Shown: positions 21,590-34,100 of the stretch, piece after piece
Layout: every line of letters begins with the position of its first letter
How positions within the stretch are numbered: position 1 is the first letter of the stretch
NCBI GenBank assembly: GCA_030998015.1
Contig: JARWMV010000240.1
Coordinates: 806,001-870,000 of the forward strand
Origin: Ceratorhiza oryzae-sativae
Taxonomy: Eukaryota > Basidiomycota > Agaricomycetes > Cantharellales > Ceratobasidiaceae
Direction of reading: 5' to 3'
Length of the DNA stretch: 64,000 nt
Notes under the pieces: generated by a model
Databases searched by the model: none
What the model was told of the DNA's origin: nothing
The model's input: only the letters and a program-made list of their open reading frames with translations
Position numbers and translations under genes: made by a program

Positions 21590-24172
21590 ATGAGCGACCT
21601 CAGACGCGCCGCCGCAAACCTCTCAGAGGCGTCTCGTGCTCTGTCGGCCGCCGCACAGGCCATGGCCGCTGCTGCATCGTCCTTGTCGGCCTCGACCCAA
21701 TCTCTGGCTCTCCCGCCTCGGCGCAGCTTGCCAATGCCGCTTCCGTCGGTTTCTACCCAGGCTAAAGCAGCCCGCTCCCCGAACAACAGCTTGCCTGGAA
21801 CGACACAAAGCCAGAATACCAGCACAGCCGCCATAGCGCCAGACATCTCATCACCAAAGGGCCTAAACACAACGCCCGCTTCCACCAGTCCCGTTCCACC
21901 AGCCTTGCCGACCCCTACGTCCACCGAACACCCGGCCACCAGCCCTGCCGATGGTAATTGTCACCCTGCATCTCACCCACACGAGGACGCTCATCGGCCT
22001 TGTGTTTCAGACACAGTCAGTTTGCCGACTGACCCCCAGATCGGGTCTCATCCCTCGTCCCAGCCCGATATCAGTAAGCACACGTTTCCAAATACGCCAT
22101 TCTCGATGCCCTTCTGATCCAACATCAGCATTCTCCTCAATAATGAATCTGATGTCCTCCCAGCCGCAGCTTGCCTTGCCCGCAAATTCAGCGTAATCGC
22201 ATGCTATCTGCCCGTTACCTCACTTGTCTCATTGCCCTTGTATCAGCAATTGGTAATCCGCTCCCATCCATATCTCATCAACCCAACCTCATTACCTCCG
22301 CAGTTTTCACAGTTCTAGACTGTCCGGTCTCTACGGTTCGAACCACGACCGTCTCAACCAAGGCTCAAGCAGACGTCGACGAGTTCTTCAACAGCCATGC
22401 GTGCGGCGTGCTGCTACTCCCAGAGTCCCTCACTCCACAAATCGACGTGAACCCGCTACTCGACTCTTGCCTCATTCGTATCGGGTGGCCAAGCCGTCGA
22501 GGCAATTGTACGTCCAAAATTCAATTGCGGCAGGCAGCGAACCTGATTCTTTGTCCAGATGAAGCTCAGTGCACTAAACATAACATGAGGCACTCGGTAC
22601 TAGTCGCTTTTGCAGAGGATGTCGAAATGTACTCGTCTGGTCCAGATATTCTTGCTCAATCTCGGGAATGGCCAGAATCCCTCGGTATCCTTTCCAAGGA
22701 TATCCCAAGCGCTCGCCCTCGTTTCCGGAAAGCCTTGTCCGACATTCCTCTACCGACAAAGGAGCGCATTTATCCGGTTAGTACAATGCTTTTTGTGCTC
22801 CTGCTGTCATTTCGATCGGACCACAGGAGTGGATTTCAGACCACGGCCCACGGGGTCGTCGACACGTCGAGTCATGGCCAGCCACCACGCTCGTATATCG
22901 TGCGAATCTTTACTTGCTCGATGTACTCGGCTACCAGCCAGAACAATCGCTCAACGAAGCTGAAATCAGACTGCCACATGTGACAGCAGGCTTTGTTGCC
23001 CATAACCAATTGGAAGCTGCCGTCGAGGACGGTGTTCTAAACACTAACACCCCTCAAGCATCGTTACAGGATCGTATTCTATCCGAGGCAATACCATTGT
23101 GGGTTCGCCCGCCGTTCGGCGCGAACTCCAAGCTCAGATTCGTCTGTTATTAGGAACGACTCAACGCCGATTCGAAAGCCCCCGAACCCCAACCCTACGT
23201 CCTCAGAGCCATCTCGCACGTACATCGTCCTCGACAGTGACTTTGATTTATACCCCTTCTTGTTCGATCTCGCCTCGTCAGAGACCGTTGGATCAAAGGT
23301 GGTCTGCTTCGCAAAGGAGGTCACAGTCGTCGGCTACTTGGTCGACCAGGTAAGCTCCTCGATCCAACCTCACAGTCCACTTGACGCACCCTCCTTAGAT
23401 TAAAGAAACCGTAAAACTCCCCGTGTTTGTTGCAGTTGCGCAAGCTACGGCAAAACTGCAGCAAGTTGCGGAGGAGTTCCACTCGGTTGATAGAGGAATA
23501 CTGTTCTGGGGCGCATACACCGAGCCCCATCCCAGCCTTTTGGCAGGCAAAGTAGATCATGTCGTTCATATGGGTTGGACCAACGACTCTGAACTACGTG
23601 CGCCAACTAACCACGCAAATCCGAACAGACCTAGTACTAATTGTATAATAAACTCTAGGCAATCGCCAGTCGGATATATCAAAGATCAGCACGGTAGTTT
23701 TAGCCCGATCCGAGTATTCGAGCATGGAACAAGGAAGGAAGATTTTACAATCCGCCGGGTTTTCTGGAAGCCAAAAGGCGACGCCGCTAAACAAACGAGG
23801 AGAGGGCTCCCAGCTCAACGAATTCCGAGCAAGATGGAGATCTTGTCTTGCTGCCACACCGGTTAGAGCGCTGAAAAACTGCTATACAGTGAGGATATTT
23901 CAGCGACTCGACTCCCGCCTACTAAACTTTTCATGCAACAGCATTGGATGATGCATCACTTTGCTGGGAAGTATAAAGTGAAAGAATGGACACCGATCGA
24001 TCTCGTCAAAGCGGGAAACTATTTTGCCCGCCATGTGCTCCTCCGAGGCACAAATAACGATGGTTTGCTTGAACCCCCAGTCGGAGGGCAACTCTCTGTA
24101 ACGTCAGGTCTTGTCAATCACCTCGGGCTACAAAGTGCTGAACAAGCAGGGCTACTGATTGTTGATTCCTAA
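21590..24172 (+). CDS. Protein with two tandem degenerate helicase-C-like units (probably broken)
   Basis: The start at 21590 (MSDLRRAAANLSEASRALS) gives an Ala/Ser-rich helical leader. Two units of about 250 residues follow that align with each other by eye. Unit 1 has SHACGVLLLPES and CLIRIGWPS (about 22390-22490); unit 2 has SVDRGILFWGAY and DHVVHMGWTN (about 23485-23590). Both resemble the second RecA lobe of DEAD-type helicases (motif V region) but lack the ATP-binding first lobe. Introns fall at matching places, for example after YQQL near 22250 and after YLVDQ at 23349; the last intron (near 23890-23942, branch CTACTAAAC) leads to THWMMHHFAG and the stop at 24170-24172. Unit 2 changes frame near 23591 and has two adjacent TAA codons at 23646-23651, so it is probably a pseudogene or mis-sequenced. 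Function unknown. Confidence 0.55.
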
Positions 24173-24368
24173 ACCCTCATTAGAATGAGATCGGAAAATC
24201 CATAAAATCTGACATTCGATCATTAGAGGCCAGGGTGGTTGTTTGCGCGCATAGACAACAAGGCTTGGCTTTACAGTTGGCTGGGCCACTTCAGCTCCGG
24301 CATTTGGATGGGAAGCAGCCGCATGGATCGCTCAAACGTATATATGCATAGGCTGATCGAGGTATAAC

Positions 24369-27300
24369 TCAATATGATCCAATGAAAAACATCAAGAAAC
24401 CTATTCTAGTTAATAAAGATAACCGACTAGCCAGCGGAATAGCCATCGAATCTCTCCATAGGGTGTCGGCAAATATTTTCGCTACAAAACGGATTGAGAA
24501 ATGGTGACAACCACGCTAAATATTATTACCAATTGAATATATGCCCGGCTCGTTTTCCTTGCGCGAGTCCTGTTGGCAAAAGAAATGAAGAAATGCAGTG
24601 ATGGAAATCCACATCTAAGGAGAAATGTCAACTCAAGTCCACCACAATCTCTAGATGAACATACGTTGGCATTGAGACTGGGCAAATAATCCAAAATCTT
24701 CGCGGCGTAAAAAAAATGTGTATAGCCTACGATCACTCTGAACAGCATTACCCACTTACCTCGTAGGCTTGTTCCTTCGAGCTGCTCAAACCACAGTGCG
24801 TATGAAGCCTTAAAGGGACAACCGGCTCCGGCATTTCTTCCAAGAACAATAACAGCGCGCTGCCAACCGCTAAAATGTCGTCTTGGGTGGGTGAGCCGAC
24901 GTCAAATGGAAACTCGCTCCCGTTGTCTAGTGCCTACAAGGATAGGTCCGTATAGTGCCATGTTTGATCTGAAACGAGAACTAACCTCGATGATAGTATC
25001 AACGATTAACGGATTTCCTGGCCTCACGAAGAGTTCATTCTGTTCAAAAGGGTGAGTATCAATGTTATCAAAATACGCTTGCCCTCACGCATTCAATCGC
25101 GTATTTCATCAGCCAATTAATCAAGCGCATCAGTTCTCTCGGAGAACTCAACGCTTTCTCTGTCGAGAGCTGTGTGCTCTTGGAAATTGAGGCTTCCTGT
25201 ACACTACTAGGGAGTCGAACCAGCGTCTCTGGGCTATGCGCAAGACACGTTCGCGCTGCATCATTGTTGACTCAGGTACTTTGCAACATTATCGGGACTC
25301 CAAGCTTACCCCAGGTACCTGTGACTGGTATGAATGTGTCTTTTCCTCGAATTGTGTGCAGGATGATAATATCTTCCAGTGTCCTTACTCCAGCGTTTAG
25401 CTGAGTGGCTATCTGGTTACTAATCCGTGTTGCTACGTGAATGCTAATCGAGCCACCAGGCAGCAATACCCCCTACACATCACACAATCAATATCAACTT
25501 CGCTTATAGCTCAGCGGAAGTGCTCACCGAAGTAGGCTCGATGGTCATCCAGTCTGGATCTAAGGACGAAAGAATTGGCTGGAGGAACTGTGAGGGAACT
25601 ATCCACTTACACAGGGGACCACCGGCCTCGGTGGGTATGATCCTCCAATATACTGTCGTGATGCCAACATTTTGAAATTTGATGTCCCGGGCTTGAGGTT
25701 TGAGGTGTCTGCAAAACGTGAATGATTTTTCAATGGAAAAATCCCACAGTTAACCTACTTGATAGTACCCCAATCGATTATATCGTGGCTAAGCCTGACA
25801 CGAGGCACATCCTCCTCCAGTGGTAGTCTACCAAGATTCTTGACGAGCAGCTTCAAACGGTTACTCGCCATTTCTCTGTCAAGTTCCTCGACCTATGAGG
25901 AGCAACATGACGAGTTGTTGATATAGGAGTGCGGGGTGGATCATAACTCACATCTACAATGAAATCTGCAGAGACAGGCTTGTGGTCACTCAGAGATATT
26001 TTTGGATAGCTCCTGTAAGTGTTTTCGACAGCTTGAATCGACATTTCGTTTCCTCTTGCTGTTTTCCACAAAATTCGATCGGTCCACGCTGGTCTACGCC
26101 TGAATCAATTCAGTTAGACATGATTAGTCATGCATATATTCGGTTCTTATACTTGGAATCCCAAAAATGGCCCTCCTTTTTCCCTATTTCACATCGATAT
26201 GTCCTGCAAATCCTGTATTGAGCGAATTTTAAGCGAGCCCGCTTCCAAACTCACGGAGGAAAATTTATGGGTTCCTCCTGCATATCGGCAAACGCTTTGC
26301 CAAGATATTGCTGTACTTTCAACTGAGACGAGCGTTAATGCCAACCTGCAAATGATAATTTGAGTATGTACCTGGTCGAAACTTAGTAAAGCGCTGTAAT
26401 CCCCATCCTTGACCTCGTCCAAAACCGATCTAATTTCGTCGTCAAGTAGATCAACACGATAATTGAAATCTAGCCCCAATCCAAGAGTGAGAGTCCACAC
26501 GATCCTGTGTGAAGCGGTTCGTACCTCCCTATTGAAACTTTAGTGACGGAATGCTCTAGGCACCTTAGCGACTTACCATGAAAAACGCTATGTGACAATC
26601 CCACAACCCGACCGTGGTGGGCAGTGCGCTTGGAGTGGCAGGAAGGAGCGAGAAATTCAGCCGGCCAGCGGGGCCTATGCGACGTAGAGCCAATTGTCAA
26701 CCAGGCCTGTGAAAACAATAATGATTTAACCTCACCAGTCAGAGAATAGTAGTCTGCATTTCTTCTTTCTACAACAGGGTCCATAGGTGCCGCGCCCCGT
26801 CCCACGAATCGAGGGCCTGGCGCCTTGGACTCTCCCGAGTCAGTCGTAGGTTGGACAGGTTGCGCGCTAGCGGCCAGATGCGCATTTACAAACACTAAAA
26901 CGGTGTCCATGATTTGTAAGCGCAAAGCGACTCCTCCTTTATTTCCCATGGTGCCGAGTATGCCTACACCGGCGCTACTCGAAGCAACTCCGGACGGGGC
27001 AAGAAGCTGCATGACCGGTTTGCGAATAAGAACGACAATCAACATCCCAACCAGTTGCTTGGAAGTAAGCTGCAAATTTGGGTTACGAGCGACCCACTTT
27101 TAGTTCATTTTAAACATACCTTCACGTATTGGTCTCGAAGTTCAGCCAGATCCAGCATAAGCGCTTCGCACCACATGTCCTCCTTCAAAGTCGTCGAGCT
27201 GATGAGCAATGCCTCTGTACTCAAATCCAGCTCTTGAAACCCAAGCACAATCAAGTCTGAGGGTGACCGCGAATCACCCGGATCGCATATCCAATCGCGA

Positions 27301-27578
27301 AGTGGTTCCAAAGGCTGTTGCCCATTCACGTTGAAAGTGCCTATTCGGATTCTGCTCGTAACATTAGAACGGGGGAGAAAAGAAGACTATTTGTCAACTC
27401 ACGAGAGTTTTCGCATGTGCTTCAGCTCGGAATCTTGTTTAATGAGCTCATCCGCAAGCCACCGCTGTCTTAATAAGTGTATATCTGAGTCTTGGTTTCC
27501 TGCCTGCCCTGCCCAAGCGGGGGACAGTGGCGGGGAATTCTCGGAAATCCAGGGGCCTGGGAAAGTTCTAAATCTCAT
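24369..27578 (-). CDS. OCRL/INPP5B-type inositol polyphosphate 5-phosphatase with ASH and RhoGAP-like domains
   Basis: Start at 27578 (MRFRTFPGPW), stop TGA at 24371-24369, many short exons. The catalytic domain shows GTFNVNG (near 27330), GTMGNKGGVA (near 26940), NYRVDLLDDEIR (near 26450), EEPINFPP, RRPAWTDRIL (near 26085) and SDHKPV (near 25985). These are the Mg-dependent 5-phosphatase signatures that remove the 5-phosphate from phosphoinositides such as PI(4,5)P2. Next comes an ASH-like beta domain with LLPGGSISI and LEDIIILHTIRGKD (25272-25466). Last is a RhoGAP-like domain (SALLLFLEEMPEPVVPLRL near 24840; LDYLPSLNAN near 24680). The RhoGAP region reads NELFVRPG where active GAPs have an arginine finger, so GAP activity is probably absent, as in OCRL. 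This domain order identifies the type II family. The likely role is membrane trafficking at Golgi and endosomes. Confidence 0.9.
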
Positions 27579-27964
27579 TCTATTTTCAGATTCGGAATTT
27601 TACGCACTATGAGACGGCAGTTGGTGGAGGTCAGCCATGGATAGGTGGTTTGCAAAGTTGACGTCACGTGGGAAAGTGTCACGTCGTGCCGTTTGGTAAA
27701 ATGCTGTCAGAATGGTCGGCTTGATGCGTGCGTGCTACACTCGATTTACTATGGTCTCAACTGGAAATACCAGTACATGCTTCAATGACAAAAAATCTCA
27801 CTCCTGCGGACACGCTCGCCCAAGGACTTCCCCCATGTTGCTTTCAGACGAGCAGTTGCACATGGCCAACATCGAATTCAATTTCACAAGAAAATATAAG
27901 AATCTTATAACATATATTATACGTCGTAGATGATTCAAATAATTCGACTTTTAGAGTTGCGGAT
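27579..27964. other. Intergenic region upstream of the 5-phosphatase
   Basis: 386 bp between the 5-phosphatase start and the dehydrogenase stop. CACGTG lies at 27665-27670, about 90 bases upstream of the 5-phosphatase start. Nothing else is supportable. Confidence 0.4.
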
Positions 27965-29755
27965 TTACTTGCCCCAGTCATCTACACGCGAAGTCGTTGG
28001 GCAACCGCTGGACGGTGGGTTCGAGAAACGGGTCTCGACAAACACCTTTTCCACGCCGTCGATGCGCTTATCGAATGCCGAGTAAAGCTTTGCCCTGCAG
28101 GAAACAGTAAGGGACAAACTACTTCAAACATCACCATTTAAAACTTGCACTTACATATCATCGATAGGAACGCGATGGGTGATCATACTACGTATCATTC
28201 ACAAAGCAAAAGGATCAGCTGGAACTGTTCTGAATCCATTGCACCTGCCCGATCACAACTCACAACGTAGGGTCAAACTTCCCGGGAATGATGTAGTCAT
28301 TGAGGATTTCCTGCCAATAGAGATGTACAGGGGCTGAAATGCGTAGTCCGTTAATCCACATGCCCCACGAGAAGAACTCCGGCGATAACTCACCTTGGCC
28401 GTTTCCGATAAATCTAACTCCCTTCTCCATCAAAGCGCCAATGGCGAAGTTGTTGGTGTAGCCGGCGTAGGCCGCAATCACACCGCAACGTCCCATCTTC
28501 CTGACCGACTTGATCATCTCGTTGGCCGTCTCGGGAGAATCGGTCTCAAGCATTAGCGTCTTCTGAACCTTGTGCAAGAGTGTCTTAGGCTCATGGAAGG
28601 TGCCTGCATATATGCCATCAGTAAGTTAAAATACATAGGGGGGATAGCGTTCTGCACGCACCGCAGTCAAGTGCCACATCGACGCCGCCGGGAACGATCT
28701 CAAGGAGTCGGGCGGCTACGTCCGTGTACTCTTTGAAGTTTAGCGTTTCGATGCCGCTTTTTTCGGCCGCAAACGCCAAGCGTTCGGGGTGAGAATCGAT
28801 GCCAATCACACGCTTCGCGCCCTTGATCTGAGCCCAGCGGGCAACACACTGACCGATCGGACCTAATCCCTATATGCGCTGTTGAGTCGGGTGGCAGAAG
28901 GAGATCCCGAGAGACGCACCCAAATGGCAACCACATCTCCCTCCTTGACTCCAGTGTCAACGACGCAATGGTAGCTCGTAGGAAGCACGTCGGAGAGGTA
29001 GATTGCTTGTTCGTCCGTCACGTTGTCCGGAATCGGCAGCAGGTTGACGTTGCCGTACGGGACCTTTTGCAAGTCAACAGTCTATTCCCCGAATCATTCG
29101 TGAAGTCAGCTCACCTTGACATATTCAGCCTGTCCGCCTGGGAAGCCGCCAGTAAAGTGAGAGTAGCCAAAGAACCCGGCATCTCGGGTGCCATACATGA
29201 CATTTTGTAGCCTAGAATTATGCTACGTGTAAATGCAACATACTATAATCAACCTAATACCCACGAGCTATTGTTGGTGCGATCACAGAAGCTGCTGAGC
29301 TTTTGCTTGCAATAGGTACATTCACCGCATGCAATCTGGAAAGAAGCCACAACGCGTTGACCGGGCTTAAGATTGTTCACATTGGGCCCAACGCGGTCTA
29401 CAACGCCCATAAACTGCTCTTGCTTTCAGCCATGGTGTCAAATATATTCTTACGATACGCACCTCGTGTCCTAATATATCGCCCTTTTGCATAGTCATGA
29501 TTTCACCATGGAATAAATGCAGGTCAGACCCGCAGATGGTGGTGCCGGTAACTTTGATAATAACATCGTTCTAACCAACTAAATTTAGTCTCCTATTTTT
29601 TGCCATAAAACGATACATACTGGTTCCGTGATGTCAGGAACTGGCGCATCAACCATCCGCACGTCATTTGTGCCAAACCAGGCAAGGGCCTTCATTTTAG
29701 ACCCGTCTTCTCGGTGCTTGTAGCTGGGCTCGACGGCGACATCAACTGGACCCAT
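27965..29755 (-). CDS. Zinc-dependent alcohol dehydrogenase, glutathione-independent formaldehyde dehydrogenase-like
   Basis: Start at 29755 ([14 protein letters not shown]), stop TAA at 27967-27965, about seven introns. The GroES-like fold shows the catalytic zinc site [11 protein letters not shown] and GDILGHE (near 29470-29550). The structural zinc loop is [15 protein letters not shown] (near 29300-29345), with C-x2-C-x2-C-x7-C. The nucleotide-binding half has [14 protein letters not shown] (near 28790) and DVALDCGA (near 28670). The C-terminus is [12 protein letters not shown]. The long insert near ISAPVHLYW and the overall order match fungal class III-like, glutathione-independent formaldehyde dehydrogenases, which oxidise short aldehydes or alcohols with NAD. 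Substrate cannot be decided from sequence. The protein is about 415 residues, usual for the family. Confidence 0.88.
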
Positions 29756-30235
29756 ATGCTAAACGTATGGCTCGCACAGTGAATATCTTTCTGATGAAAC
29801 ATGGGATATCACCGTACATCCTGAACGGCATTTGAAATTGCTTGCATATTGGCAGATGATCAGTTGAATAGAAATTTCGGTTTATGAGGATCAAGTGGGT
29901 GCAAACACGTTGACTTATACTCTGACAGGCCGAAATAATTGATGAAACTTGAGAAGGGATGTGTGACGTCGACGGCGTCATAACACTGTGCGAACTAGAA
30001 ATGTCCAACGATCCGGAGTGGACGTGCATCATAAGGAAGCTCGAATCGGCCATCGTATGAGGTAACTGGTGGAGAGACACATCTATGTAAGCAGGGAGAA
30101 GATGGCAAACAGGCTTGACCGTCCACCCGAATTCCAGTGGAGGCAGCACGGGGTCTGAGCGCCGCTTGATGATTTAGACGGCACATGGGAGGGCCCTTTC
30201 TTGGCGGTAGCAAAAGTGGATTTACAACGATAACC
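29756..30235. other. Intergenic region upstream of the dehydrogenase
   Basis: 480 bp without a supportable gene. It holds the dehydrogenase promoter and the 3' flank of the GNAT gene. Confidence 0.4.
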
Positions 30236-30790
30236 TTACGGCCAAACAAACACTGCAACATCATAAGTGCCAGGCGCTAGTTTAGTACATTTATGCACAG
30301 ACAGCATCCAATCAACTTGATGGTATCCCTTGGAGACAGAAAGGACATACGTTCTGTGGAATCATCGACCTCTTCGACAGTCGCAACGTGCTTCCATCCC
30401 AGGTTATCGTACCACTCCCTTAATCGAGTGTTACCAGCCCAGACGTCGAGTGCTAGGCGGATTGGACTCGTTGAAGAAGCGGCACCGTAGATGCTCCTAA
30501 ACGATAGTCCCAGTTCAGAATCGCTGGCCAATAGCTGTTGGAGTTCGGAGATCATTTGGCGACCAAGCCCTTTTCGTTGAAGCAACGGATGTATTATGAC
30601 AGAAGACACATATAAATATGTATATGCTTCGCGAGGCCTAGGTTGCTAGTGCTGGAGTCGTTGGCCACAGGGGGTAGATGTGGCTCGATGTGCTCAGGAA
30701 CAAGAGTGGAAACACGACAGCTGCCAGAAGGGAAAAGGCCGAGATGTGCATTCTCGGGATCAGTAGATGCGGGGTCGATGTATGGAGGGT
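30236..30790 (-). CDS. GNAT-family N-acetyltransferase, 5' end unresolved and frame broken
   Basis: The acetyl-CoA loop is clear: VIIHPLLQRKGLGRQMIS (30540-30605), with the Q/R-x-x-G-x-G pattern. It is followed by the substrate-side motif LDVWAGNTRLREWYDNLGW. An intron after STE (donor GTATGT near 30348) leads to PPGTYDVAVFVWP and the stop at 30238-30236. Upstream of about 30630 the matching sequence (CRVSTLVPEHIEPHLPP, near 30680-30730) is in a different frame with no splice signal between, so a one-base shift is present. The start lies further upstream and I could not locate it. The acceptor substrate is unknown. Confidence 0.6.
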
Positions 30791-31182
30791 TAATGAGGCA
30801 TTATCGGAGCTGGCGTGGTATGGAGCAGAGCTGGGTATCGACATGGGCGAAAACAGCCAATATTGTGATGGCGTGCTCATCGATGTCGCTCAGGACCTGG
30901 AGTGATCCACTGATTTCCAAGTGTTTCTGAGTGGCATTTTTCAGTATTTTCAGCGAATTCTGATCATTGGGAGTGGCTGGCTGGAGCGGCATAGCGTGGT
31001 GTCGAACGACGGGGGCGGTCAATGTTTGGCTCTGTGTGGGGTGCACGGACCCTTGAACCCGATCCTCGTCGACCTCGATTGTCGACGCGTGTCTGGCTCG
31101 GCTGGTGTGCCAACATTGCCCGTGGCTACCGTCCGAACGTTGCCACTTGCCACGCTGTGCCCGGTAGTCCCGCGACTGTACG

Positions 31183-34100
31183 ATGCCGACCGTGGTGAGC
31201 TCGCGCGCGCTCGTCCCCATCGCACGTCGCATCGCAAATCCACCCGACGACGATGCCGCATCCAAGGCCCTCGTCCTGCGTCGCAAACAGCAAGGCGAAG
31301 AGAACGAGGACCTCTCCAAAGCACTCATCATCCGGCCTTCCGACGACGGCAACGACGATCGCCAAGCGCTCGTTCTCTATCGCAAGAAAGGCGGTCCCCA
31401 GGCACTTCGAGAGCTAGCCGGTACGCAGCCCAACCTCCGTCAACATCTTCTTTGCGTCTCACGTTTGTCCCCCTCACAAACGACCAGAATGGCACAAAAG
31501 CTCGACGCTCCTCCCGCCGTTCCGCCACGAAGAACTCTTGCGTGTTTCTGAATCACAGTTCCTCTCGTGCCTCGGCGAACTCCAGAAGCTCCAGGACGCA
31601 CTCTACTTTCACGACGACATACTTGAGACCATCAAGGCGACGCGGGAGTATGCACGGTTCGAACCAACGGCGGTGACGACCCACTCAAGAACCCCACTTT
31701 TGTTACCCAAGCCATCGCCTCACGGTGAGCACTAAACCTCCTTAGCCGCTGTAATAAACCTTGCCTTGACAGTCTCGGCTTGTTCTAGCATCCACAATGC
31801 TTATTTCAGAACAACCGCTTGGAAGTACGTCCGAGACCATGCAAAACTTCTCGAGGACTTGGGGCTCGAAGACGTCAACGTCTATGCACAACTCAAGGGA
31901 AACCCTGCCCTATGTGTTGCCTATCTCGAGACATACGAGATGCTCCGCCAGATCGAGGCATCGGGCCAACACGAGGTCGGATTGCTTGCCTCCGCATCCC
32001 GTGCGTTCAGGTTTAGGTAGATTACGTACATGCTCACCATTCAGGCCCATAGCCTACTACATGAAGCATTTCAAAGACCACGGCGGTAATATCGAGTGGA
32101 ATCCCGAGTCTGGAAAGAGTCTCAATCGATCGCTAGTCGACACGATCGTCATTGAAATGATATTACCTCAGTCACGCTACCCGATGAGTATCCTCATGCT
32201 CTGTCTTCGCGATGCTATTACTGCCGGTGACAAAAAGACGACCGAGCGCTTCACTCAGGGGGTCTTCGACGCCATTGGCGATCTCTCCGTAAGCTCTTCT
32301 TTGCCCTGGATGATTTGATCGATGAACCTTGACTTGCCTCTTCAGGTGACGCTGCAGCTCCTGGATATGATGGACACACCTATCTCCGCCAAGGACGCGC
32401 GCGAGTGGCGCAAGTCCCAATCCGAAAACATCAACTCTCAGTTCTCGGGCCTCATTAAATCGAGCCACAGCGCAAGCACCCACGTCTCCGGCATCGCCTC
32501 GCTCATCGTGCCATTGACAAAGACCAAGACACCCGCGACGCTCGAAAAGATATGGGACTCTATCAACAAGGTAGGTGCCGTCTCCTAGTCCCCGAGTGTA
32601 TTTATTTATCGGTCCGTTTTAGACATATGTCGATCGCGCCGGAATGGATATTGACATCCTCTGGGGTCTGGAAGATAGCATGAACCCAGAACCTCAATGG
32701 TCTGCCTGGGCGATCACTCGCACCAAGGAACAGGATGAGGATACACCCGAGGGCAAGAACGCTCGTGCACTCGTTCGCAAAGGGCCTCGTAGCCAACACC
32801 CTGAAGCCATTGAACGCCGCCGTGAACGTCGCCTCGCGATTGCCAACGAACCCACAACAGACGAGTACGACGACATGCCGATTCTCATGTCCGAGTCCGA
32901 GTTTGACAGCGATGAAGAAGAAGAAGGCAGTGACGGGTGGACCGACGATGATTCAGACTATGATGAGGAAGAAATTGCTGCGATTGAGCGACAATTCGAG
33001 CAGATGATGCGTGAGGAAAAGGAAGCTTCGGCTAAAGCTTTACCTCCGGCGGCCAAAAGCCCCGAGCGCGAGAGTGATAATTTGTTCAAACGAATGTTCC
33101 GCTCGCTCAAAGGTACGCAAATATATGTTCCCCCTGGTCATATTCCGAAGAAGCATTCGTTTCAGGGCGGTTCCTCACCAAGGACCCGGTTCTCAGCGTC
33201 GATCCCCAACCTCAGGCTGAGTTTGATGGACGTGACGAGGATGACGAACCCGAAGGTGCACCCGGCAAGAAGAAGAAGAAGAAAAAGTCCAAGAAGAAGG
33301 CTGGTCTAGCTGGGGATGATGACATTCCGGCACTCATCCCGATCTATCCCTACAAGGGCTATGCCCCTGATCTCCCGCCTCTCATTCCAGTCAGCGTCGC
33401 GGCTGAACGCCTCAAGGCTAAACAAGCAAGCGCTGCCAAGGAGCCCAAAATTGAAGTCAAGAAGAACAATGTTATGTTGGAGGAGGTGGAAGATGCAGAT
33501 ACCCACAAGGCCGAGGGGTCTGGCAAAAAGAAGAAAAAGGTTCGTTGCCTGTCATCGTATTCCGAGCATCACGTACGACCTTGCTTGAGCAGAAGAAAAA
33601 GAAAACCAAAAAATCAGGCGAGCCTGAGCCCGCAGAGGAAGATGAAGAAGAAGCGCCTGCTCCCGCAACGCCTGTCATGTCTGCTGCGGCGGCGTCTGCA
33701 GCCAAGTCGCCGCCTGCAACCAAATCACCTCAGGCGTCCAAGACGACCCCCAAACAGGCGTCCACGAGCGGCACTGCTGCATCCGCCAACACTCTCTACA
33801 CTCCCCAGCCCGAAACCGCCCAGTCTGGACTGTCGTACATGAAGAGTGAAGGGATTAGTGTCAAGGTCAAGACTAAGTCACGCCCCGAGGGAGGCGCATT
33901 TAGTAAGATAGGCGACTTTATGACTCGCACGTTCAGGCGTCGGGAGCCAGAGGAACCCGTGCAGGAACCCGACCAACAAAAAAGTCTGGCATGGCCGAGC
34001 GCCTAAAGTCGTTTATGAAGAGCGTCGGTCACAAAAACACACTGAACAGTTGGGAACGCATCCTCGGCTTGGATGATACCAAAGGCCAAGCCGGTCTAGA

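Noticed and set aside
30678..30905. Plus-strand 75-codon ORF that reads like a natural protein
   Set aside because: It overlaps the minus-strand GNAT gene in antisense; the GNAT acetyl-CoA motif decides the strand. The N-terminal region remains unresolved, so this is a weak rejection.
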